Positions 9,042 through 17,727 of a stretch of 21,330 nt of DNA are shown one piece after another. The notes under the pieces were generated by a model, which saw nothing but the letters and a program-made list of their open reading frames with translations, did not search any database and had not been told where the DNA came from. This stretch comes from Blastocladiella britannica (taxonomy: Eukaryota; Blastocladiomycota; Blastocladiomycetes; Blastocladiales; Blastocladiaceae). Position 1 is the stretch's first letter. Each line of letters begins with the position of its first letter. The stretch is taken from the NCBI GenBank assembly GCA_025349905.2, contig MU624834.1, positions 1 through 21,330 of the forward strand, written 5' to 3'. The position numbers and the translations under genes are program-made.

Positions 9042-10850
9042 ATGATGGCCTCACAGCCGCCGTCCCGAGGAGGACCCAATGGTGCCGGCGCCCATCAACA
9101 ACAATACCAGCACCACCCACAATTGGCTGCACCAAGAAAATACCCATCGTCCTCGCCGCCATCGGCGCCGCTGACCGCCAAACAGCAACGGCTGCGCGAC
9201 CACCGGCAGCAAACGCAATGGACCTCACTCCCGTTCCCGCACCGATTCGGCCAATGGATCCTGACGCACTTGGCCGAGCTACGCGACCGGTACCCGACCA
9301 TCAAGTTCGACTACAACGACCTGTCCCCCGCGTCCAACCCGGACATTGACAACCCGAAACGGCTGGTGCTGACCAAGCACATGGACCACCACGGGACCAT
9401 GGCCGAGTACGACCAGCAGCGCGCGATCGTCGAGTCGCTGATGACGTCGCTGCTGGCGTCGCCGGCCAACTGGGAACGGCCCGAGATCTTGCACTGGCTG
9501 GAAGCCGACTTTGACACGTCGGGACACAACTGCAGGCTGTACTGGGCGGGCGTCACGGATCCCGAGCTGGCAACCAAGTTGCCGTCGATCCTGGACGCGC
9601 CGCCACCGTATTTTTACATGGCTAGTGCCGCTCGGGCCACGCAACCCCTCGTCAATGACGGCGTGGAACGCATGCTGGCGAACCTCGGCCTGGACCCGCG
9701 CGACGCCGCCGCCGACAGCACGCATGCCATGAAGCTGTTCTCCAAGACCCGCGTGCAGGTGCTGGCTGGCGCGATTTCGAAACGCAACCGGTCGTTTGTG
9801 CACGCGGCGCGGCCCAACGGACCGGCCACCATGAAACTGAAGGCCAGCTTGGGATTGTTGGTGTTTTCGCGGTTCACCATGGGCGGCGTCGTTGGCGACG
9901 CGTGTGGATCGGGGTCCACGTTTAAAGTTGCGGAAGCGGTGGCCGCCATCAACGAGAAGGAGATGAAAGGGTCATTTGCCGACGCGGTGCCGCTGGCCGT
10001 GGAGCCGTCGCTGGTGCGGTTCTTGACGGCGGCCGGGTTCGTCGTCCCCGACCCACGATCCGCCACCACCAAGGTCGTGCTGTCGTTCCGCATCCCGGAC
10101 AGTGCGCCCAAGGCGCTGGCGACCAACCGCCGGTACAAGCTGACGTACGTGTACTACGAGGCCACCGATGAGTTTGTGCGGCACCCGGGCGGCGCGCACA
10201 AGCACGCGCGGTATGACCGGGTGCCCCTTTCCCAGACCGCGTCGGTACCCGTGCCCCTTGACCGTGTTGGTAGTGGCGAGACCGCTCTCCCGTTGGCGGT
10301 GCGCATGGACCATTACGTTTCGGAACCGCTGCCTGTATCCGCCGACGCGGCCTTTCCCGCAGAGTCGTCATCGGCGTCGGCAGCCGTCGCCAAGGCCGCG
10401 CTCATCACTGCGCTAGCCACCGTCTCGGCGATCGACCACGCGATGATCGAGTACCTCAACGATGCCGCCAAGGGCCTGCTGCTCGCTCACACCGAGTCCG
10501 ACGACCCATCCTTGATCTCGCACCCTCTGCCCCAACTTCCCGCGATCTTGGTCGACCGAGTTGTCGACGTGTCGTTCCGGCTGAAACAAACCACGACTTA
10601 CCGGCGCGGGCACTGGTCGGTGACGTGCGCCAAAGTAGCGGCACTAGCGACGAACGCGACCCCGCCGCGGTCGGTCCCAATCACCAGCTTGCTGGTCGTG
10701 CAGTTCAAGCACGCGTGGTTCGAGCAGATTGATCTCGGGCAGTCGGCGCTGGTGATCCGGTATGTCAAAATGTTTTTCGATGCGGTTCAGACGTTTGCGC
10801 GCGGGGTGCGACAGGAGTTGGACCGGGAGTGGATCTTGGGCGATATATAG
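9042..10850 (+). CDS. Unrecognised intronless 602-residue protein
   Basis: I do not recognise this protein. The frame is open from 8964, but the first 26 codons there look like leader DNA. I favour MMASQPPSRGG at 9042/9045, where the second ATG has A at -3 and G at +4. Residues 1 to about 50 are Gln/Pro/Ser-rich and probably disordered. The rest looks globular: a charged helix (KQQRLRDHRQQTQW), a LHWLEADFD segment, the basic stretch SKRNRSF, a Gly-rich turn (GGVVGDACGSGSTF), and a C-terminal amphipathic helix with FFDAVQTFARGVRQEL. I see no signal peptide, membrane span, Cys cluster or NTPase motif. Third codon positions are strongly G/C-rich, as in the neighbouring chitin synthase, which supports real coding. 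It converges on the chitin synthase with 84 bp between stops. A 5' exon in 8590-9040 cannot be excluded. Confidence 0.75.
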   Translation: MMASQPPSRGGPNGAGAHQQQYQHHPQLAAPRKYPSSSPPSAPLTAKQQRLRDHRQQTQWTSLPFPHRFGQWILTHLAELRDRYPTIKFDYNDLSPASNPDIDNPKRLVLTKHMDHHGTMAEYDQQRAIVESLMTSLLASPANWERPEILHWLEADFDTSGHNCRLYWAGVTDPELATKLPSILDAPPPYFYMASAARATQPLVNDGVERMLANLGLDPRDAAADSTHAMKLFSKTRVQVLAGAISKRNRSFVHAARPNGPATMKLKASLGLLVFSRFTMGGVVGDACGSGSTFKVAEAVAAINEKEMKGSFADAVPLAVEPSLVRFLTAAGFVVPDPRSATTKVVLSFRIPDSAPKALATNRRYKLTYVYYEATDEFVRHPGGAHKHARYDRVPLSQTASVPVPLDRVGSGETALPLAVRMDHYVSEPLPVSADAAFPAESSSASAAVAKAALITALATVSAIDHAMIEYLNDAAKGLLLAHTESDDPSLISHPLPQLPAILVDRVVDVSFRLKQTTTYRRGHWSVTCAKVAALATNATPPRSVPITSLLVVQFKHAWFEQIDLGQSALVIRYVKMFFDAVQTFARGVRQELDREWILGDI

Positions 10851-10934
10851 GATTATAAAAAAAACGGCAAAGAATACATTTGTAAAGGAAAGAAAAAATG
10901 AAGAAAAGAATCACGAAAACGACGGCGCGCTCGT

Positions 10935-13900
10935 TCACGACACCAAGTTGAGCACGCGGTACAGCGTGGAGAAGAAGAACCGGAACCCCGAGAGGCCCAG
11001 GACCACCTTAAACAGCACGTTGAGGTACTGCGCGCGGAACTTCTCGCCGGCCTTGTTGAGATCGTCGCCGTTCAAGTTGGCGTTGACGATCCCGACCGAC
11101 TTGGGCGACATGAGGATCAGAAGCAACAGCCCGTTGACCAGGATGTACATGAGCAAGAAGTAGGTGCGGAACTTCTTGAACACGTCGAGCTGGTCCTTCT
11201 TGCCCTTGGGCGCGACGGGCTCCTTGCGCATCAGCGCCACCAGCGCCTGCCACTCCTTGTCGCGGTCGGCCACAAACGCCTTGTCGTCCAGGAACGGCAG
11301 CTTGGACAGGTCACGCATGGGCACGCCGTCCATCAGCACGACCTTGGGAGCGGCAGCGGTACCACCAGAACCGGCAATGTGCACTTCGTCGGAGCCCTTG
11401 GTGCCCCATCCGGTCTCGGAGATGTTGGAGTACGCGAAGATTTGGAGCACGTTCACGTAGAACGGCGTCAGGGCGACGTACTGATACAAATATTTATTGG
11501 TTGATGAGTCTTAAATCGTAATGAAAATATTAGATAGACGAACCTGGAACACGTTAAAGATCGAATGGTACACGTCGGCAAAGATCAGACTCGACAAGAT
11601 GTACAGGCCCCAGGTCGACATGATGGCAAGGAACGTCCACACGACGGCACCGTCCACGTCGTTCAGGTGGTTGACGACGAACGAGAAGCCGCCGGCCTCG
11701 TTGATCTATGTTTATGTTCCTCAGTGGTGAGCATTACGGCACAGCATAAACAAATAAAAGAAAAAGAGTGTAAGTACCTGCTGGACAGTCGACAAGATGA
11801 TGATGATGAACATGACAAACGACAGCAGCGCAAACCCGTAAATGATACCCATAAAGATCGGGCGCGACGACTTGGGCGAGTTACCCAGCGACGCAATGAA
11901 TGTCATAATTACCAGCAGCACGTAGAACGGCTGCATGATGTCGAGGAAGATGGTGAAGAAAGATTGCCAAGCGCCGGACCATGGACCGGGAATGTACCTG
12001 GCGCCGTACGTGCTGTCGGCCCAATCGCCCTTGTCGCGGTTGATCATGGTCACGTACGACGACACGAGGTATTGGAACCTATTTCCATTGTTGCAGGTTT
12101 CCAGTCAGTCCAAAAGAACCAAAACAAAAACAAAAAAAAATAGATAACGTACGAGAAGTAGAAGTTGGACAGCGAAAAGAACCCAAACAAGAAGTTGAGC
12201 AGCAAGTACACAAACTCGAACGAGAGCACGATCCGGCGCACAAATGAGTGGCCCGACGACCAAATGCGCGACGCGTGCATGAGCGCGTACAGCAGCGCAA
12301 ACGTGGATCCGTTGAGCCAGCGACGGCGCTGCGGAATCAGCTCGGCGAAATCATCGGGCGCGTCCGTCACCGCCACCGACTGCTTGTCGTAGCGCAGGAC
12401 CCACGGCGCGTCCTCCTTGGTCACCAGCTCAAAGCAGAGAATGCGGTCCTCGGCGAGGTACTATTTTCAGTTTTGGTGAGTTTTCGTATCGTTCAAAATG
12501 TAAAACAAAATGATAACTACCATGTTACGCTCAAACAGACCACCCTCCTTCTCAATCACCTCGCCCTTAAAGTACTCTTGCAGCGGGCGGCCCTGGAGCG
12601 CCTCGTAACGGTACGCCGAGAACGCACCGGGGAGCACCGTAATGTAACCCGCCAGCGACTCGATCGGCTTGTCGAGAATGTTGGACATCTTGTACTCAAA
12701 GTTCTGGCCAGCGATGATCGGGTTGAGCTTGGACCAAAAGTCTCCCTCGACGGCAATCTCACCGCAGGCGCCACCGACTTGGGGGTCCTGTATTTTGTTT
12801 TATAGCTGTTAGAGCCTCAAAAAAAAAAAAAAAAAAAAAAAGAAGAATATACCAAGAACATGCGCCACAGCCGCCAAATCGACAGCTTCTGGGGCTGGGT
12901 CCCGACGTCAATGAGCAGCGTGACGTTAGGTTTAGCCATCTTGCAGAACGCCTTAAAGAACCAGCGGTGCGAGTTGATTTTCTTGGCGTTCTTTTCCTTG
13001 AGGCAGAACAGCGTCTGCATGGGCACAATCTGACGCTCGCGCGACGTGTGGTTGTCGACGATATCCACGCCCTTCTCGGGCGTGCCGTCAAAGTTGCGCA
13101 CCACCGTGGTCTCAAACACGTGCGCCGACGTCGGGATGTCCTCGTTGGCGTCGCCCTGCGCGTTGTAAGGCCCCGCCGGGTTCGGGAGCGCGGTGCGAAT
13201 CAGACCGTCACGGTACGCGCCCATCATCGCCAACAACGTCACGACACCCGGGTGGATCTTGGTGCGGCCGTCGGAAACAATGCACACCATGATCTTTTTC
13301 CACGAGTCGGCGGGCCAGTTGGCCGGGTCCTCTTGCATCATTTGGCGGATGTTGTCGTGGATAGCGCGCATCTATTATTTGTTGTTATCTTGAGTTGGCT
13401 CCATCCAATAAAAATAATAATAAGGAGAACTAGACATACGGTCTTAGTAAACAGACGCGGATCCTCGTTGTACATGGTAACCACAATCATAAGCTCAATC
13501 TTCTGCCCGTTCTGCGTGTGCAGCAAGTTATAGTTGCGGTGAAACTCCTCGGGCTCGCCCGTGACCGCCGTGTACCGGATCTTGGCGGCCTCGGCCGGGG
13601 ACCCGGTGGGCAAGCGCAACCCAGCCTCGCGGAACAGTTCCATGGGCGTGTCGACCGTCACCGGGTTAGGCTGGTGCGATGCGCGGTGCAGCGTCAGCGG
13701 CTTGGCGTCCTCTGCGGCGGCCAGAAGGGGCGCGGCGTGCGCGGCCATCGGCGCATTGGGCAGACCGTACGTGGTCATGGCGTACGCCTGCGACGACGAC
13801 GCGCCAGTCGTGGTGGTGGTCATGGTACTGGACGCACCGTTGGGACCGGCGGTCACGCTGTGCGACTGCTGGTGCTGCTGCTCCTGCTGGTGCTGGTGCT

Positions 13901-14225
13901 GGTGCTGCATGTACTGCGGGGCCGCCATCGGGGCTCCGCCGGTCGGGTTGGGCATCAGCACGGGCGCGCCCATCACGTTCGGAAGGGGGGACGGCGGAGG
14001 GTAGCCGCCCACACCGGGAGGGTAGCCGGTGGCCTGCGTGGGCACGGGCATGCCGGGACTGGCGGGGTACGGGTAGCCACCACTGCCGCCGTTGGCAGCA
14101 CCAGGGGCAACCGGGAGCGGGTGCTGGGGACGCTGCTGTTGCTGTTGTTGCTGGTAGAGCTGCTGCTGCGAGCCGATGCTGGGCAGCGAGGCGCCCGAGG
14201 CGGCACCTTGGACCGGGGCGTACAT
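10935..14225 (-). CDS. CHS: Chitin synthase, division 1 type, seven exons
   Basis: This membrane enzyme polymerises N-acetylglucosamine from UDP-GlcNAc into wall chitin. The exons are 14225-13440, 13371-12853, 12787-12521, 12460-12153, 12078-11778, 11705-11544 and 11480-10935. The introns are 60-74 nt, and the product is 962 residues. Residues 1-170 are a disordered Gln/Pro/His-rich tail. The catalytic core shows MYNEDP (about 251-256), VSDGR (about 293-297), the acceptor-region Asp in IDVGT (about 416-420), [21 protein letters not shown] and the hallmark QRRRW (568-572). About six or seven membrane helices follow, with WGTKG at 806-810 in the loop before the last ones. All domains and motifs are in family order at normal length (usually about 900), so it should be functional. 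Intron 2 contains a run of 23 T on the coding strand. A Rho-like GTPase lies 293 bp upstream on the same strand. Confidence 0.96.
12819..12841. repeat. A23 homopolymer inside chitin synthase intron 2
   Basis: On the coding strand this is a T run of 23 starting about 12 nt after the GTATAT donor of a 65-nt intron. The branch-like CTCTAAC and the acceptor ACAG follow. It fills about a third of the intron. Its length is prone to replication slippage and sequencing error. Confidence 0.9.
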
Positions 14226-14271
14226 GTTATTTTATGTTGTGTATGTGGATCTCCCTTCTTTCTGTGCCGCG

Positions 14272-14280
14272 CTATATATG
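14272..14280 (-). promoter_or_regulatory. TATA-like element upstream of chitin synthase
   Basis: The minus strand reads CCCATATATAGCG, with the ATATATA core 47-55 nt before the chitin synthase ATG at 14225. A similar CCCATATAT occurs upstream of the Rho-like gene. The assignment rests on position and sequence only. Confidence 0.4.
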
Positions 14281-14518
14281 GGTGGACGACGGACGGATGG
14301 ACTTGTGCAAGTGTGTGTCCAGCTCGGGCAAAGAGGTTTTTTTCGTTCGTCGGGGTGGCGTGGCCGTCCCCCTTTCTGTTTTGAAGCGCATGTACTCAAC
14401 ACTGCTGCGGTAACTGTGGCTTTTTGGTGGAGCCTTGATTTGGGACCCATCAATTATACTGGCCAAGAGCCAGGTAGGTACAATATTTATCTATTATCTC
14501 ACATGCATGATCCAATAC

Positions 14519-15326
14519 TTACTGCTGAGTGCACCCGCGACCTTTCTTCTTGAGCGCGTGCTTGGCCACCCGGTACGCAATCTCGGCCACCTGGGCAAAC
14601 ACGTTGCGCAGCTGATCCTGCGAGTCCATGTACGACGACGTGGTGAAGTAATGGTCGATCTTGAGGTCTTTGCGCATGCGTTTGATGTCCTATTGTACAT
14701 AATTATGTTATTATTTTGAGATCAACAAATGGAATAAATAGAGATACCTCGTCACTGACACGACCAGAGGACCGCGACTCCAGATCGTTCAAGTCGTCCT
14801 TGGAATCATTTACATCGCGCTTGCACGCAATCAGGACAATGGGCGTGCGAGGCAGGAAATGCTCCAGTTCGGATTTCCACTATACCAATCATTCTTGCAT
14901 CAATAACAACTCCAACACAAAAAAAAAGGACATGAAGATACCTTGGGAACATCATCCAGCGTCGCCACATCGCACATGGAAAAGCAAATCACCGCCGCAT
15001 TGGTGTTCGGGTACGCCAGCGGCCGCAGCCGATCGTACTCTTCCTGCCCCGCGGTATCGTGCAAGTGCACCAGCATGGATCGGGCGGTGCCGTGCGAGGA
15101 AGTGATGTTAAGTGTGGTTTTGAACGCGTCAAAGACCGTGGGCGTGTAAAACTGTTTGTTTTATAAAGCATTTTAGTGGATCCTTGATGATCAGGAATAT
15201 TAACCAAAGTCCTAAGAACCTGACCTCGGGAAATTTGCCCGTGCACAGCCGCGACAGAAGCGCGGTCTTGCCCGAGCGGCCGGTGCCGACAATCACGATC
15301 TTGACGGAGGTGATTTGGTCTCCCAT
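14519..15326 (-). CDS. Rho-family small GTPase with CaaX prenylation motif, four exons
   Basis: This is a membrane-anchored switch GTPase of the Rho/Rac/Cdc42 group, which controls actin and wall synthesis in fungi. The exons are 15326-15225, 15151-14942, 14879-14748 and 14689-14519; the introns are 73, 62 and 58 nt, and the product is 204 residues. Motifs in order are the P-loop GTGRSGKT (14-21), effector loop YTPTVFD (36-42), switch II DTAGQEEYDRL (66-76), G4 as CKRD (123-126, usually TKxD) and G5 as TSS (165-167, usually SAL/SAK). It ends in a polybasic KKKGR and CTQQ, a CaaX box with Gln last, which is often farnesylated. The catalytic Gln70, Gly16 and Lys20 are intact, so it should cycle GTP. 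The altered P-loop, G4 and G5 suggest a divergent subgroup. The TAA stop sits inside a strong GTAAGT donor-like sequence (see findings). Confidence 0.92.
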
Positions 15327-15357
15327 CGCTTCTGATTTTGTTTTGTTTTGTGCGTTG

Positions 15358-15363
15358 ATATAT
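15358..15363 (-). promoter_or_regulatory. TATA-like element upstream of Rho-like GTPase
   Basis: The minus strand reads CCCATATATCAACG, with ATATAT 32-37 nt before the ATG at 15326. It shares the nine bases CCCATATAT with the element before the chitin synthase gene. It lies in the 253-bp divergent promoter shared with the gene starting at 15580. Confidence 0.35.
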
Positions 15364-15579
15364 GGGATCGTCGGGGGGAATGTGCGTGTGCTTGCGACAA
15401 TGGTGGTCTATTGTTAAATATTATAAAATAGATGTGGTATCGTCGGCCAGCGAGGAATACGATAGTATATATGTTAATAATATATAATTTTTGGAGGGGA
15501 AAAGTATTCACATTTTTGATCCTGATCAGCGTGTGAATGATCTCTTTCAAGCTTTTTTTACAAGAAAGCCAACCAAGAA

Positions 15580-16721
15580 ATGAACCACCGCTACCAGCTG
15601 CGTTACCTGTTGCCGATCCTGGCAGCCTTGGCCGGTATAATACACATTACACACAATTTTCACTTATAGTTATCTTAAAATACAATATATACAGCCCTGG
15701 CCACCGCCCAGTCGCTGTACCTCAACCCACTGCCATTGCAGTCAGGAGCATCATCAGCCGGTAGTGATGTACCGTCTACCACCGGCTCCGTCGGTTTTCT
15801 GTCCCACGCGCAGGCCGCCCGACTGCTGGCCGCTCTTTCCGGCGCGTCCCGGGGCGCCGATCCGCTGGTCCTGGCGTCGCTTGACACCACTGCCGCCCGT
15901 AAAGAGGAGCCGGCATCATCGTACTTGTTTGCGCCGCACGCGCCCATGCACGTGGTGATCGAGGCGGTCGGGCTGGACGATGGCGCTGGTACTCCATCCA
16001 ACTTTATTCCATTTTCTATGGGATAAATACTCAATTGCTTGTTGTATATTAGACGTGACCGCCGCCGCCCCGGCATTTGTCCTGCAGGAAGACGATGCCA
16101 ATGAATCGATCCTGGCGGTTCCGGTCGCACAGACTGCGGCCGCACACGCGAACGCCGAGTTCAAACCCAATAATGGAGAGTCGTCTTCGTCTTCGTACGA
16201 TGAGATCGACGTGACGTCCACCGCCGACGTGGACCGCGTGGTGGCGCTGCTGGCGGCCTTGGCCGCGCACCCGGAGGGCATTCAAGAGGACGGCTCAAAC
16301 ATGGGCCCTCGTCTGGCGGCGATCCGGGTCACGGGCCTGGACGCGGCGCGGCCAGAGTACAAGGACCAGGTGGCGAGCGTGCGTCGGATCTTGGCGTCGG
16401 TATGCGTACTCTTTTTCACTTTCTTTTTCTTTGTTGGTATTGTGATTGATATCGAATGGGTTATCTTTGCAGGCAGCGGCAATCCCGGCCGCTACCACGT
16501 CGCTGGTGGTCACCCGTCCGACCACCGATCCCACCAAGTCTATGCGTCTGATGTCGGTCGATTCCTCCTCGGTCGGTGGATCGAATGCTGCGGATCCGGT
16601 GGTGGATATCTCGGCCGAGCTGTTTCTGACATTCGGTGTGGCCATTGGGCTGATTGGGTTCACGATTGCCGGGGTGGCGTTACTCATGGCCGCGGAGGGG
16701 GGTAGTATCGGCAGTGTTTGA
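15580..16721 (+). CDS. Type I membrane protein resembling ATP6AP2 (renin receptor / V-ATPase accessory), four exons
   Basis: The exons are 15580-15634, 15695-15988, 16053-16399 and 16473-16721. The introns are 60, 64 and 73 nt, and the product is 314 residues. Residues 1-23 form a signal peptide (MNHRYQLRYLLPILAALA...ATA) with likely cleavage before Gln24. The exon 1/2 join rebuilds it, which supports the splice. A lumenal domain of about 260 residues follows, then one membrane helix at about 283-305 (FLTFGVAIGLIGFTIAGVAL) and a short ten-residue tail. The stretch RLAAIRVTGLDAARPEY (about 206-222), followed by KDQVASVRRIL, recalls the ATP6AP2 segment before its membrane helix, and the overall plan fits. 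ATP6AP2 assists assembly of the proton-pumping V-ATPase in the ER. The membrane topology is clear; the family name is tentative. It diverges from the Rho-like gene across 253 bp. Confidence 0.7.
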
Positions 16722-16808
16722 TTGATTTCAACTTTTTTGAATGATGAAAAAACGGCTCCATTTCACTCATGCTTGCGAATGCCTGCCAGGATTGAGAAGA
16801 GGAAAAAA

Positions 16809-16823
16809 GAGAGAGAGAGAGAG
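16809..16823. repeat. GA dinucleotide microsatellite
   Basis: (GA)7 plus G lies in the 125-bp convergent spacer between the ATP6AP2-like stop and the NDUFS7 stop. It probably falls in one or both 3' UTRs. Confidence 0.85.
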
Positions 16824-16846
16824 GGAAAGAACAATTAAGACAAAAA

Positions 16847-17637
16847 TCACTTGCGGAACCAAATGCGGGTGGTCTTCTCGCGCGCAATCTTCTTTTGCAG
16901 CTGCAGAACGCCGTACATAAGCGCCTCGGCCGTGGGCGGGCATCCAGGGACGTAGATACTATAAACATCCATTCATGTCAGTATCAAAAACATTGGACAA
17001 AAGCAAATGAAAAACATACTCAACAGGCACAACCCGATCGCACCCACGCACCACCGCGTACGAGTAATGGTAGTACCCGCCGCCGTTGGCGCACGATCCC
17101 ATGGAAATCACCCACCGCGGCTCCGGCATCTGGTCATAGACCTTACGCAGAGCGGGGGCCATCTTGTTGGTCAGCGTACCCGCCACAATCATCACGTCCG
17201 ACTGGCGTGGGGACGCACGAAACACAATGCCGATCCGGTCCTGGTCGTACCGCGACGCGGCCATGTGCATCATTTCCACCGCACAGCAGGCAAGGCCAAA
17301 CGTCATGGGCCACAACGAGCCCTCACGGATCCAGTTCACCACCGAGTCGACGGTCGCCAGAACGTAGTCGCCGGACGACGAGGCTGCCAAGGAAGCCAGT
17401 TGGCCGGGCGCTCCGGGGGTGGACGGAAGTGGGGTGCGGTCCGTGGGGGTCAGACTGGTGGCCGGGGTCAGGTTCGAGTGCTGCAGGCGTGCTGGCACGG
17501 CCGAGAAGCTGTTTATGTCATTGTATCATTATCGTGTGGGATATGTAACTGGAAAAAAAAACGAAGAAATACCCCTTGGCAGCCACCGAGGCACGCAGGC
17601 CAAGCGACGTGGCCGAGGTACGGAGCAGGGCCGACAT
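16847..17637 (-). CDS. NDUFS7: Mitochondrial complex I 20-kDa subunit (PSST/NuoB), three exons
   Basis: This subunit carries iron-sulfur cluster N2, the last electron carrier before ubiquinone, in the matrix arm of NADH:ubiquinone oxidoreductase. The exons are 17637-17573, 17508-17020 and 16958-16847. The introns are 64 and 61 nt, and the product is 221 residues, the usual length. The N-terminus ([17 protein letters not shown]) is Arg/Ser/Ala-rich without acids, as expected of a mitochondrial targeting peptide, and the low-complexity Pro/Ser region to about residue 60 is poorly conserved in the family. The four cluster ligands are visible: Cys96 and Cys97 in [10 protein letters not shown], Cys161 in GSCANGGG and Cys191 in [11 protein letters not shown]. 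The last motif is recovered only by the second splice (GA|T codon), which confirms it. It lies downstream of TRM11 on the same strand with 90 bp between. Confidence 0.97.
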
Positions 17638-17727
17638 GGTTTTTTTTTGGTGGGCGTGGCAAAATAATTTGGAGGGCCGCCGAAAGAGAGTACGAAAATA
17701 ATTACTATATTAATTTTACCACGTGCC

